Assembly (NCBI GenBank): GCA_015680685.1
Contig: MNCI01005255.1
Coordinates: 758,316-822,315 of the forward strand
From: Gnetum montanum
Taxonomy: Eukaryota > Streptophyta > Gnetopsida > Gnetales > Gnetaceae
DNA: 64,000 nt
Direction: 5' to 3'
Shown here: positions 21,398 through 33,799 of the stretch, in pieces
Numbering within the stretch: position 1 is the stretch's first letter
Layout of the letters: each line of letters starts with the position of its first letter
Notes under the pieces: generated by a model
What the model was told of the DNA's origin: nothing
What the model saw: only the letters and a program-made list of their open reading frames with translations
Database searches by the model: none
Translations under genes and position numbers: made by a program

Positions 21398-21403
21398 TTT
21401 ATA
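21398..21403 (-). promoter_or_regulatory. Candidate TATA box of the antisense gene (element B)
   Basis: Minus strand TATAAA about 125 nt upstream of the exon 1 start codon (21277), matching the placement in A. Confidence 0.35.
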
Positions 21404-21840
21404 AACAAAATGCTTGAAGGTAATTTTTCTTTCTGTCCGATCGATGCGAAACTTTCTTGAAATGCCAGTGTCAGTATGACATGAAATGCGAAGATCGGGG
21501 CATTAATTTCGTTGATATCGTGTAGACTGCGGTCCGAAATGACCTTAAACTAATGCATTTATCATCTCATAATCCAGTTGCATTAACTATAGTTTGTACA
21601 GAAATTCAAATTTCACAACACGCTAGACACGTCACGTTACACTTTTCATTTCATTTCATACGCCAACATCTAGGAAGCCGAGCTCATTATTATCTTACAG
21701 ACCAGGCATATTTGTAATGGTCCACTAAGACCTTAAACTAGGAGCCTCTTTAACGCTAAAAAGATAAAAACAAACTCTTATCGTTCAACCGATTAGCAGA
21801 AAAACAATGTAATAACTTCCTTTTTTGATGTTTCTTGCAG

Positions 21841-24800
21841 GGTGATTCGCAAATGGATGCAGCTTTATCCGCACCATTAGCCTTAATAGGCCCATACGGG
21901 GAGACCATTAGACAGTCTAACTACATGCTGATAGAAACAGAACCTACCCCTTGTGACACAACCATAGCAACATCGGAAATATTACCAAATTGGCCAGAAC
22001 ATTTGGCCCAAACTCTAGACCTGGAGGCTGGTGATGTGATTGATGATCCTCTTGATGAGATCTCTGTGGTTACACACAAAGGCGAGAATAAAACTCTTAG
22101 AGTTAGTTCCCTTTTAGACCAATGAACATAGAATGGCATAACGCAAGTGCTCCAAAACAACGTTTCTATATTTGCATGGTCATATGAAGACATTCCAGGA
22201 TTAGACCCAAGATTAATACAGCATAACATAATTTTGGACCCATGCATCAAACCAATTAGACAAAAGGCACACAAGATTAAGCCAGAAATTGCGCTAGTAG
22301 TGCGTAATGAAATCACCAAGTTGTATCAGGTTGGTTTCATTCACGCGGTCGATTACTCAGACTGGGTGTCCAACATCATAGTTGTCTCTAAGAAAACAGG
22401 AGGTATACGCATATGCATAGACTTCCGAGATCTGAACAAAGCCACGATTAAGGATAATTTTCTGTTAGCTAGTATCGACCAACTGATCGACACAACAGCT
22501 GGTCATGCACTTCTATCCTTCATGGATGGTTTCCCAGGTTATAATCAAATTCGCATCAACCCAGAGCATTAGTTGACCACAACATTCATGACACCCTGGG
22601 GGACCTTCTGTTACACTATGATGCCTTTCGGGCTAAAAAACGTTGGGGCGATGTATCAACGGGCCATAACATACATCTTTAGTAACTACCTTTTGGGGAG
22701 ATTGAATGACTACGTAGATGACATAGCTGTCAATTCTATAAAGTCTAAAGATCATTCAGAAGACCTAGAGTTAGTCCTTAAATGATGCCTTAAGCATGAC
22801 TTACGGCTTAACCCAAAGAAATGCGTATTCAAAGTCAAAACCGGATGCATGTTGGGGTTTGTGGTATTAGAGACTGGCATTTGAGTCGACCTCGATAAAG
22901 TTAAAGCCATTTTTTATCTAACTCCACCTACAAACCTCAAAGAACTACGTGGGTTGCAAGGCAGACTACAGTTCATTAGGCAGTTCATCTCGAAATTAAC
23001 AGATAAATTACATCCCATGCAATACCTTCTTAAGAAGGGTGTTAATTTTAAATGGACTAATGACTGCCAGCGTGCATTTGATGATTTAAAAAAGGAGCTA
23101 AAAAATTTGCCAATGGTATTCCTACCACAAAGGGATCAACCTTTTTACATCTATCTAGCCAGTTCATACGTGTCCATAGCTGTGTTACTGTGTGAAAAAA
23201 GGAATGATGGGTCTGAAGCCCCTATCTATTACCTCAGTCACACCCTATTTGCATACGAGACAAGGTACAATGAAGTAGAGCATAACTGTTTGGCATTATT
23301 CTTCACACTTAGAAAATGTAGGCATTATATTTTCCGTAGTCAGGTCAACATAATCTGTAAAAGTAATGTTCCGCGAACTATCTCAAACAACTTATATGAG
23401 AGTAGCAGGATAGCTCGTTGGAAGGCTATCATAGTAGAATTTGATTTACATTATGTTGGCTAGTCATTCACCAAAGGCTAGGCCATAGTTGACCAATTAG
23501 AAACATCGTCGATTAAAGATCAAGCTACGATAGAGCTAGAATTCCCAGATGAGCATGTACATAGTTTAAGCCCTGTATCAACAGGCCTTGAACTGACGTT
23601 ATACTTCAACGGAGCTTTGACTACTAAAGGCGGCAATGCTGCCACTATCATTACACTTACCCCTGAAGATGTGCATCCATTGGCTTACCGCCTAGTCTTC
23701 CCTTGTACGAACAACGTGGCTGAGTATGAGGGACTCCTCAGGGGATTGCTGGCAACCAGAGAACTCAATGTTCGACACCTGGCGATCCGAGGCGATTCGA
23801 TGCTAGTCATCAATCAAATCATGGGGGTCTACGCCTGCAAGGCTGTACAATTACAGTCCTACTGTGATATGGCTAAGGATCTCCTGAAACAATTTGCCAC
23901 AGTCGATGCCTATCACGTGCCACGTAATGAAAATGGTGTGGCCGATGCATTAGCCACCCTAGCATTGAATGTGCCACCACGCTTGTTTGCCACTTGGCCC
24001 ACTTTGATGATGGAATGTACAGATCCTATCATCCAAGTGATGCATATTTCTTCATTAAACACAGGAGGAATGCCAGAATGGTATGACAACATTAAGACAT
24101 ACCTTTTGCATGGTGAACCACCACATGAGCTAACACATCCACAAAAGCACGCAGTGGGAAAATGTGCCAGGCAATACGTAATCATTGGAGACAGTACTCT
24201 CTATAGACACTCCTTTGATGGGATATTGCTGACCTACATCGATAATGATCAAGCACGGTGAATAGTTAGTGAGGTCCACGAGGGGCTATGTGGAGGACAC
24301 GTAGCCTCCCGAGCCATGGCTGCTAAAATCAGACGCCTAGGGTACTACTGGCCGTACATGGAAAGAGATTGACTTACCAAAGTCAAGACATGTGGTACAT
24401 GCCAACGATATGCAAATCTAATACACGTGTCGCCAACCGAATTACATACTACTCAGATTACTTGGCCATTCCAACGATGGCAACTAGATATCATAGGTCC
24501 CATCACTCCTAAATCTTCCACAGGACATAGCTTCATCACTGCCACTGAGTATTTTACGAAGGGGGTTGAAGCTACCCCCCTATGAAAGATCACATCTCAA
24601 CAGGTTTGCCATTTCATCCTAGATAATATTGTAACTAGATTTGGGCTCCCTATGACTATTGTGACTGACAATGGACCACAATTTAGTAGCACAGAAACCA
24701 AATCTTTTTGCTATAATCTTGGTATCAAGCAATCTTTTTCTTCACCTTATTACCCGCAAGCAAATGGTCAAGCAGAAGCGACAAACAAGGTGATTATCAA

Positions 24801-25318
24801 TTTACTTAAGAAGATGCTCAGTATTAACAAAAGACGATGGCATGAAAAAATCCTCTACGTGCTATGGGCGTATCATAAAACATGTAGAATAGCTACATAC
24901 AGGACGCCCTACAGCCTAGTCTATGGGTTCGAAGCAGTGCTACCCTTGGAATTACAGGTTCGCTCATTACGGATGGTCCTATCCATGGTTATAAATGAGA
25001 CTCAGCACAATGAGTCTAGAATCATGGATTTAGATTCAGTGGAGGAGAAACGCATCCAGACGCTCGACACCATCGAGAGATATCAGGATAAACAGAGACA
25101 GAAGCATTGACACAACCTACATCAACGACCGATCAAGAAAGAAGACTTAGTTCTCAAGGTCATTTGTGAACCAGTAGGCAAGTTCTCTGCAAACTGGGAA
25201 GGCCCTTTCCTGGTCATCGATGCATATGGCAACAGAGCATTCAAGGTAGTAGATACCGATAACAATGAACTACCAAATCCAGTGAATCATCTGTATCTAA
25301 AGCAGTATTACATCTAAA
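21841..25318 (+). pseudogene. pol: Element B pol: RT, two RNase H domains, integrase; decayed
   Basis: Starts after the splice acceptor TTTCTTGCAG (ending 21840); first Met of the frame at 21853. RT motifs GIRICIDFRDLNKAT and YVDD (22711-22722) are intact. The second RNase H has its Asp in VADALA (23944-23946). The integrase core keeps TDNGPQ and NGQAEATNK. At least eight stops, among them 22123, 22570, 22783 and 23461, break the single frame. Many are one C-to-T change away from the codon in A. The end NHLYLKQYYI followed by TAA at 25316-25318 equals the A integrase end. Confidence 0.9.
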
Positions 25319-25329
25319 CATCAACTTGG

Positions 25330-25700
25330 CTCAAAATCAGTTATCAAACATCCACTACGATGTAAAACTAGCAAAGTTGTACATGTCTGCTATGACGTAA
25401 AACTGGCACTTCTTGCACGTGTCTGCCAAGACTCTAAACTGGCAAAATTTTCGACCATTCGCCATGATGAGAAACTAGCAAGGTAAGCACACGTCTGCTG
25501 AGATGTTAAACCAAAACAGACTTGTCCCTGGGTCACGACATAAAACTAACACCCACAGCATGGTCTGCTAGGATCATAAACTAGCTCTTCCACCGTCCAC
25601 TACGACGTAAAACTAGCAGATTTCAGTTTACCCAAAAGTGAAACCGAGACCTCAGCCTGTTGAGGCTTAAAACCAGTGGTCAACCAAGACCCAAAACTAG
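25330..25700 (+). repeat. Irregular repeats after element B pol
   Basis: Diverged copies of the same unit as 9256-9740 (core GACGTAAAACTGGCA or GTAAAACTAGCA). Fewer copies are recognisable than in A. Confidence 0.75.
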
Positions 25701-26910
25701 AATCTATCAATAGGAAATCCATGAAGCAAGAGAGCGTGATCATTCTTGCACAGCATCCCTACGAGATGGAACAGGTAAGACGTTGGGACAGACACAATGT
25801 CGTTACCCCTCCGGCATTCTACTGATTCCTCAGACATGCCAAAAGGCATACTACTGATCCCTCGGAGATGTTGCTACAACGACCAATCTGTAGTTGCACC
25901 TCCTAGGATCAACTTCGCCGCTTGGGGCCATGAAGAAACTGTGGTCATCCATAGTCTCAGCGACCTCCATCCATTACCGTCACCAAGCTCCGGCTTAGTA
26001 GATTCATCTGACTTGTTCTTTGCCCAATCATTTGAGTAACATGAATCTGACTCTCAACGGCAGCTGCACAAACCGCGGCACCAACATTAGGATGCTTGCT
26101 CCTCGTTAGGGTACCTTTTTCATAGTCTGTGCTCTCCTTTTCGCTTTGGATGGTGCTTGTTTCAACAGCCTCCCTCGTTAGCAATTAGGATGATTGCTTC
26201 TACGCTCTACTCTTTGTTATGTTTTGCAGGTTACTTACTATGAAAGTGTTGATTGAGAGTGCATTCTTTAGCAGGTAAGATGTTGTGACATCCCGAAGCA
26301 ATTGCTTAGACTAGCCTGGCCACCTAGGAGTGCAAACCCTACCTCTCCCTCCATTCAATCCATTGTTTCATTTTTCCTCTTCCTTTGTCCTCATGACCAC
26401 TGTTACCTCTTGCTTTGCTTATATAGAGCGTGAATATTAAAGCAACACTCTTTTGCATCTTCGTGTCCATGAGCTGGCATAACGCAACTCGCCTAAATGG
26501 AATGTTTTCAAAAAAAAAGAAAAAAAAAAGAGGGGGCAAAGTTTGGCAAAATGGATGTAAAACAGCTCATCCAGGCCACACGGGTGTAACACAACTCATC
26601 TGCGCAAGTCCTCCATATACACTATGATGGCGCAACCTCTCGCACATACATTCGTGGAAGGACACTATAACTTGTTTGCAAAAGTTTCATGTTCACATGC
26701 TTGAGTCTTCCCCGAACCTCCCTCCTTTTACTCCTATAACATCCCTTCTATGCCTTCTTCCCTACCCTACCTTAGCACTCCCAGGTTTGATAAAGAGACA
26801 TTTGAGCAATCTTCGACGAACGCTGTTGGTGCCTTTACCTCTCTGGTGTTTCGCATTCTTTGTCGATGTCTTTCGGGCAAGCCCTCTAAATGTCAACAAA
26901 GAGGGGTCAT
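25701..26910 (+). other. 3' spacer of element B with polypurine tract
   Basis: Noncoding, and matches A 9741-10820 in blocks. An A-rich run lies at about 26509-26530. It ends in AAAGAGGGGTCAT (26898-26910) next to the LTR. I see no gene. Confidence 0.65.
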
Positions 26911-28229
26911 TGAAACACCATAAAATTTTCGAAGCCTCGACGGTTCGGCGAAATTTAGCGACCCAGGCAGGGAGTCACGACAAGGCATAGCATAGTATAG
27001 ATGAACTCCAGGAGACAAAACAAAACGATGGGTGCATGATAGCAAGCCTTCCAGTTTGCGAGTTTTCTATGTTCCAAAATTTCAACATTTAGCACATTAC
27101 GCTGCATTGCATGACATAGCATAATGCCGCGATACGCAGCATAATATCAAAGACAATCTACCACGGCATCGAAAAATGGCTAAGGAGGGCCATTATGCTA
27201 TGTTATGCAGTGCGGCATAATGAAACCCCAAAAGGGATTGATTAGAAACAGAAGAAACGTGGCAACAATACTTCAAATTTTGCTATTTTGTTATTTTATG
27301 CTAAATTATGCTATGATGTGTAATATAGTGTAATACAGCGTAATGCAAGTAACAACAAGCACAATTTAGACATTAGTAGTTCATACGCTACAATACGCTC
27401 TCTAGCGTATTATAGTGCAATCAAAGGACAGTCTGTTGCCAAATCCCACATGAGGGTAGTTTATGACACGCTACACAGTATAGTGTCGCAAGCTTCAATG
27501 ACAACACATTGAGTCAATGGCATCTTATGAGTTTAGGCCACACGTCACTCAAACCGCATTTTCCTCCTGACCCTAAACTTATAAATGCTCCAGTTGACGA
27601 AGATCAAAGAGGGGGGCAAAAATTTTCTTTCTTTGAAGATTGGAAAAAGAGCAAAAAAGAATTAGTGATCGTGAGAACATCGGAGGTGATTGACAAGAAC
27701 TCTTGATCAGAAATAATCAGCTACCGAATATTCTCTCCTAGGTCTGATTTCCTTGCACCCAGATTGACCAGAACAAGGTAGATTGATCCTTGCTTGTTTC
27801 ATCTTTAGGTAACTTTCTTGTTACGGGCATGTGCTTCGTCCAAACCGAAGCTTGCCTAAAATCATTGTATCAAACATATTGTTTTCATAAATTAAATTCC
27901 AGATCTTATGATCGTGTTCCCTACAAAATCTGATCCCTTGCATCTTAGTTATACGGATTTGGCAATCTCATCTAAATCGTTTTACATTGTTTTCAATCGC
28001 TTTTGGGATTAAAAAATATTGCATTACCTTATAAAGAATCTTCATTTTGCCATCAAATTATTACAAAAATTTTACTGATTAAGTAAGTCCTTGTCTGATC
28101 GACAAGACCGTTCAGGGCACCTCGGATTCATTTTCTCTCCAGCACGATCCTCGCATGGATTCGGGGTTAGAACTATGTACACGGACTTTCATTCTGTATT
28201 TCTAGTGACTGACATTTTCTGTCGTTACA
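26911..28229 (+). repeat. 3' LTR of element B
   Basis: TGAAACACC at the start and CGTTACA at the end give canonical TG...CA termini. The TATA box is at 27580-27587. The final 145 nt match the A LTR closely (GTCTGATCGACAAGACCG block). It has none of the 37-bp palindromes of the A LTR. Confidence 0.85.
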
Positions 28230-29254
28230 ATTAGGATGTGACATCAAGGGGACTTGTGGATTCTCTTTTGTGACCTCTGTGGGAGTTATCATGCAACATG
28301 GTTCTACTAAGATCCTTGTAGATCTAATGAAAAATGGGAGTAAGAGTAATCAAAAAGGCACTCAAAGATCAAATGCTATTCTAGGGGGTCCCACTAGAAA
28401 GACATGCACCCATGCGTGAAGGTTGGAAGCTTCTCTAGATTCAGTATTCAAAAAGAAAGAAGAAGAAAGAAAAAAAAGGGAAAAAGAAAAACAACGTGCC
28501 ATAAAAAAAATCACTCCTCCCTTGAATAAAATGCCAAGTGATCGTACGCCTTGTTGTTATGGTACTCTCATAGTTGCTCATCATGGGATGAAACAATGCG
28601 ATGTCACTAATTAGGAGGAATGGACTTGGTCTTGATCTTGGAATGATGGGTTAATGACACCCTAATCATGCTTACACGTAGGATTCATTGTGCCCTAGGT
28701 TAGTTACCTCATGTCCCAATCTCTACGATCCCTTCTATACTCTGTCTCATCTCACTATTTGGGTAATTGTAGCTTATGTCCCATGTAGCATAGAATTTAC
28801 ATCTCATTCTGGTGATATTTACATGTGTGTGTTTTGTGGAGTTAGTGTGAATTACATTTAACCCTTCTAGTGCCCATGGACACTTTAAGTGTGGTTACAC
28901 AAGGGCATTATAGGTTGACACCTGCTTTGGGGAGGACCCACTTGTGTAATCTTTTGTAATTCTCACTTATGACATCGCTCACACACACCATTTCTTACCT
29001 TCAGCTTATTTCCTAATAATTTTCTTTCCCTACTATTATCCCTCTAAATTTTAACGTTCCAATGCACCATTACATACCCTTTTTTCTTATCACCCAAGGT
29101 TTTATTGATAAAATCCACACCATTATCATTAATTGTGCCTTTTGACTTAATGAAATTACCCTAGAACATCTTGATCATAGTCAATGTCGTTCATTCCATC
29201 GTTAATTTCAAGAAAATCATTAAAAAATTTGGTCTTTTTATAGTGGCTCACATC

Positions 29255-29310
29255 ACTAGGGAGGAGATATCGCATACACGATATCGTGTCCCCATCTTCC
29301 TATAAATAGG
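29255..29310 (+). promoter_or_regulatory. LTR-like promoter block inside the Athila remnant
   Basis: Two GATATCG half-palindromes (GATATCGCATACACGATATC) are followed by TATAAATAG at 29301-29309. The Athila-type LTRs in this window have the same order of elements in U3. The flanks do not match those LTRs, so this is either a nested, diverged LTR fragment or a separate internal promoter. Confidence 0.4.
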
Positions 29311-30026
29311 TACCCCCGCCGCAACACTTAGTGTCATTTTGTCATTCATACGAGGGGAGTTTTTCAAATTTTTCTCTACAACTTGCGATTGCATGACCCT
29401 TTCTTTTCTCACTATATCTCGCTCGTTGGTACTCTGATTTTAACTCTGTTTGAACTTGTTTGAACCTGGAGTGTTCAGCTTAGTCGTGGGGAAGGGACAC
29501 TTGCCGAAAAGTGCCTAACTTTTTTGAAATTTATCATCGCCCAAAGGACATCAATTAGGGTAATTAACTGTAATACTTAGAATAATTGTGCCTAAAAATC
29601 ATTTAACCCCTAGGTATACCGGGAAACTAAAATGGAAACCACCTAAGTCACAGGACCCATTATTACAAACTTTCGGGTACTATCACATGTGATAACATAA
29701 GATCTCTAATTAAGACAAGAAGTAAGGTATAACTTAACTTTAAAAACAACCTTACTAACGCTTGGCCTATGTGATTGCAAATGACTCCGAAACGTGGATA
29801 GTAGGAAAGTCCTGCCCAAGGTGGAAGCAAACGAGCTTGGAGAGGTGGAAGACAAGGTCCTGCTAGATACCATGTAGAACAGGAGGAACAATCATTTAAT
29901 GTTCATCAAGAAGATCCTCCTACCGTACAGTCCGGGTAGGCAGAAGCAAGAGATACCCTCTCTGAAAGCAGTGCTTGGTACTTAGGGGAAACGTACTAAT
30001 TTTGGCACAATAAAGAAGAAGGCACC

Positions 30027-30378
30027 ATGGTTAACATTTGTGGTGTGACTATTGATTTCTCTGTTCAAGCCATTTTGGAAGTATTAAACCTTTTGAATAC
30101 AAGGCCAAAGGTTACTCAGGACCAGCTGGACACTTTCAAAATCGAGCAACTTAATAAAATGTTGATAGAGAATAAAAGGGTGGCTAAAGAAAAAGAGAAG
30201 GCTGACTGGGCTGCCTCTATGGCACAAGTGTGAACTTACACACATGTTAAGGCACTCAAGGCCTTACAAGAGGAGAAACTCCAAGCCATACTTTAACGTC
30301 ATCAAATCCCAAGACCTGGAGCGTAGGAAAAGGGAAAGAAAACTATGGAGGAGCCACCGCCACTAGGAACTACATGAG
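30027..30378 (+). pseudogene. Small charged open frame upstream of the Athila-type 3' LTR, unrecognised
   Basis: ATG at 30027 opens a 68-codon frame (MVNICGVTIDFSVQAIL, then a Lys/Glu-rich helical segment KEKEKADWAASMAQV). After a TGA at 30231-30233 the same frame continues as coding-like sequence (VKALKALQEEKLQAIL) with further stops. It lies about 700 nt downstream of the TATA block at 29301. I do not recognise the family. It could be a remnant of a captured gene or of an accessory retroelement ORF. Confidence 0.35.
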
Positions 30379-30533
30379 TTTCAAGTTTTTGTAGTTGTAG
30401 CATATTTTGTGTGTCGTGTTTTCTTCCCACACTACGACATCATCCCATTTCTTTCTTCCATCAATAATCCCATACCTATCCACTGTGTAATCACTGTAAC
30501 TCGAGGATGAGTTTTTATTTAGTCGTGGAGGTA

Positions 30534-31319
30534 TGATGGGACGTGATATTGCATGGGCCACGATATCGCAGTCCGCCACAATGTCTATAAATAAGAAGTG
30601 GCTCTCCCTTGTTTCACATCAATAGGTTAGATCATAGCGAAGCTCTGGTAGTTTGATCCCTCCAGAGATAGATTATTTTCCAGTGTCTGCCCATAGTGTG
30701 GTGAATGTAATTGTACGACATCCTTTATTCGAGTGTGACATACTTGGACACACACATGACCGACAATAAAGATCAAGATTGCTTCATCATTGTAGCATTC
30801 ACTTTGTTATTTATTTATTTAATTGTTATTTACTGCTTTCCTAGTTACTACTCTCTCTCATCCTTAAACTCCTAGAATGTGGAATGAGTACGACTTGATT
30901 ACGAGCATTTAAGTGTGACTACTTGGTAAGCCAGTGGCGTACCTAGGATCTGCACTTGGTAATCCCAGTGGTAGTCGTGCACGAGGTCCAAGATGTGTAC
31001 AGATGATCAAGGAACGGATGCTCATCGCACTTAGGCTAGATTATATTCTCTTGCCCTTTTCCTCCTAGCTTAGCTTAGTTAATATTACTTTACACTACCT
31101 TTAGGAGTAGCGTTAGATTAGGAACATATCATACACCTCACTCTGGACTAAACCATACGTGACAAATATAATACTAGTGCAGGTGGGAAGACAGTGAACT
31201 GTGACCTAAGGATAACTGTCTAGGTGCCACAACTAGTCTGTCTACGGAGTTCAACCAGATCGTGCGTGAAAACGCTCGTATTCATATGGTTGAGTGTAGG
31301 GGTATCTCGCCACTCATCA
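30534..31319 (+). repeat. Athila-type 3' LTR
   Basis: Starts TGATGGGACG after the polypurine tract and ends CCACTCATCA. TATAAATAAG at about 30586. The last 60 nt (GGTTGAGTGTAGGGGTATCT near 31290) match the LTR ends of D and E. The 5 nt after it are GACAT. No matching 5' LTR is in the window. Confidence 0.8.
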
Positions 31320-32371
31320 GACATAGATCACCAATGCAAGTTGGCCTCTTCCTTTACTGATTTCTCTTTTGTGATGGTTTTCTTAGGTAATTTTTAGTTA
31401 CTTTCTACTTATTTCTCTTTGGTCTATACTATTTAATAGTGTCTTTTATGCTTATTTGTTAAGTGTGGCTAAAATCTAATGCCCTTTGTAGGCCCAATTA
31501 TTTTTTGAAAACCTATCCTCTCATGTTTGCACTTTTCTTTTTTTCTCTAATATATATTTAATATCCTCTTCTATTTCAAAATATATGTTTTTGCAAAATA
31601 TATTTACTTTTTTAATAATTAGTGAATTCTATTTTGAGTGTCTATAGCTTCATAAGCTATTAGTTTATTGAAATTAAAGCTAAAGTTTTTTATATTAGCT
31701 CTATAAATATTTATTATAAGACTTATCATAAAAGATCATCACTCGAAGTTTATTAAAAGAACTTTTATATAATAGTAATTTGCTTGCCCATCTTCCAACA
31801 GGAACTTTCATTGGGAACTATAATTTGGTTTAAATCTATAATGTTAGCTTGTATTTATGTAAGTCACAATAAGTATAGTGAAAGGGATTATTGTGGGACA
31901 TTATTATGCTCCATGCAAAAAAGTGTCAAGTTAAAAGGCTCCTTGGTTAGTGTGCCCGTAACCTCCCACCACCCACAGCCTTACTAAGGGACTAGGGTCT
32001 CGACCATTGCACTCTTTATGCATCACATTGAATTAATATCGCATTCGGGATACTATGGGGCTCATGGGGCAAAATTGCATAACAAAAGTTTTATCCCAAA
32101 AGGTATGCTGAAAGCCTGAAACACCTTTACATTTTGCTTAAAGTATGCGGTGCGTGTGCACTAAAAAATCGACATGTATAATCCTTCTAAAGTAACTATG
32201 AATAAACTGTGATGTTTTCTTCTAAAGTTTACTGTGCCGTGAACATCCGATTCATTTTATGTAGCAAAGAAACTGCAGACTAAAGCAAAGACATAAAAAA
32301 GTTAAAAAAAGCAGCAAAGAAGTTAATTATCAATCAAACAAGCACACGAAAAGGTCTCCTAAAGCAGGCCA
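31320..32371 (+). other. AT-rich intergenic DNA
   Basis: No gene, repeat array or element end could be recognised. Open frames are short and without motif. Confidence 0.6.
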
Positions 32372-33288
32372 CTATCTTGCTTTCTCGCCGAAGCTGTCGA
32401 CAATATCATGTGCGATACTGTTGATTCTGTGGAGGATGGCTGCATCCACAGCTTTCTGCGCAGCGTTGAATGACTGTCGATAATTCAAAATGAGCGCCAA
32501 CCTGTGCACCGGTGCCAGCGGCAGAAAACCCACCTTCCTTTTAACAACCGAGGAGTTGTACTTATCAGCCCAGCGCAGCATGGCTCCTGCAATGGTGCTT
32601 CCCTCGGGCTGTTTCAGTAAGGATTCCAGCCCCCACATGACGGACCGCCTAGCTGCATTTTTTGCCACCCGGACCAGTCCCTGCTCCTCCACTGCTTTGT
32701 ATGCTCGCCTTACAGAAGACTTTAAGTTCAATGGCACGTACATCTCCATGCAATTCATGGTTTTATCTACCTACAGAACCCTCGAAACGTAACCGATGAT
32801 AAATCTAGTATACCTAGACTCCCAGAGAACCCTCAAAATGTAACCGATGATGAATCTAGTATGGAAACCTTGAAATGTAACCGAGGATGAATCTACTATG
32901 AAAATTGCAATATTTGTAATTAATTTCTTGCTCAGTGTGTCGGCTTTGTTATTACCTTGTCATCGGCGTAGGATATGAGATGATAAGCAGAGATGTAGAT
33001 GAAGAAGAGTGACGGTAAAAAACAGGCCACCGCGATTCCCTCGAGCAAAGAAACAGCTGCACTGAAGGGCCCAACGCTGTTCTTGGCGCATTTATAAATG
33101 CTGCTGATTCTTGCAACTATCCTTAGCGCCACGGTTTCGAATAATCGCAATCGCCTCAGCCGCTGCATCCAGTGATCAAACTTAAACTTCATGGGTTTTG
33201 AGGTCGCAAAATTATATGCAAAGAGTATGAGATGAAATGAATTATTGCAGACACAGCGTACCTGATGCAAACTCTTGATCTTTCCCAT
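32372..33288 (-). CDS. REF/SRPP family protein (rubber elongation factor-like, stress-related)
   Basis: Host gene, minus strand. Best model is three exons: 33288-33262 (MGKIKSLHQ, donor CAG|GTACGC), 33162-32956 (69 codons) and 32770-32372 (stop at 32372-32374), all phase 0, 210 residues, close to the usual size of the family. Exon 2 has the REF signature: VARISSIYKCAKNSVGPF, then YADDKV. Exon 3 continues with VDKTM, EQGLVRVAKNAARR, and ADKYNSSVVKRKVGFLPLAPV, equal to the family's SEKYN...YLPLVP end. REF/SRPP proteins coat rubber particles or lipid droplets and act in growth and stress. An unspliced frame reaches 33378, so the first exon is less certain than the other two. The intron 32771-32955 is repeat-filled. 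Confidence 0.75.
32775..32905 (+). repeat. Three-copy repeat inside the REF intron and its edge
   Basis: Three imperfect copies of a unit containing ACGTAACCGATGATGAATCT with neighbouring GAACCCTC, between the second and third exons of the REF gene. They fill most of the 185-nt intron. Confidence 0.7.
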
Positions 33289-33630
33289 TTGGGATTCTTG
33301 AGCTGACGCTAAATCTCTTCCTTTCTTTTGCTGTAGTGAAGAGCCGTGCAGAAGGAATCCGCCGATTGCACGACACACAGAAAAGAGTAGTAGAGCACTA
33401 GAGCGCGAATAAGGTAAATGGATTGGTGAACAAAATCTGTGGCCCTTCGTCTTTGCAGTTGCGATTTTGCGACTTCACTGAAAGTCTCTGAATGTCTCTT
33501 GAGTGCCTGACTCGCGATGAACCCAATATCCTGGGAAGGAACGCCGGTCACATGATTAGCACTTCGTGTCTACTGGAATCAGCCAAAAAGCGTCAAAAAG
33601 TCATATTAAGTAAGGCTTTTTGCAGCTGTT

Positions 33631-33637
33631 TTTTATA
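33631..33637 (-). promoter_or_regulatory. Possible TATA box for the REF gene
   Basis: Minus strand TATAAAA about 345 nt upstream of the proposed start at 33288. The distance is long for a 5' UTR, so this is tentative. Confidence 0.2.
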
Positions 33638-33799
33638 CTGCATCATCGCAGAATTGCAGCAGGGTATCAGATTACAGGTACGCCAACCGTAATCAGTACC
33701 ATTTAATGGGTTTGAGACCGCTCGATAATGGCAGCGGAATCTGTGATGCCGAAAGTACACGAGGGTAACAGAAACGTTTAGACTATTTTTTGTTTTGAT

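Larger units (their letters stand above)
12230..28229 (+). mobile_element. Element B: older Tat-type retrotransposon in tandem with A
   Basis: Same domain order and family as A, but with many more stops and lower GC. The internal part starts immediately at the end of the 10821-12229 LTR and ends with its own 3' LTR 26911-28229. Its PRO-RT gap is about 6 kb against about 2.2 kb in A, because it keeps a longer antisense gene and a 44-bp tandem array. Confidence 0.88.
28230..30533 (+). mobile_element. 3' internal remnant of an Athila-like element
   Basis: It ends in the Athila-type polypurine segment AGTCGTGGAGGTA (30521-30533) before an LTR. The block CTTTGGGGAGGACCCACTTG at 28925-28944 is shared with element C (43336-43355) and in part with D (51392-51409, minus). 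No RT, integrase or 5' LTR is present. The left side abuts the B LTR, so the element is truncated there. Confidence 0.65.

Noticed and set aside
28230-28245. GACAT near 28241 pairing with GACAT after 31319 as a target duplication for the Athila remnant
   Set aside because: No LTR start follows the left copy and no 5' LTR is present. A pentamer match at this distance is expected by chance.
33309-33551. Minus-strand frame overlapping the start of the REF gene
   Set aside because: It has no similarity to REF or any known domain and is out of frame with the REF exons. Probably upstream or UTR sequence.
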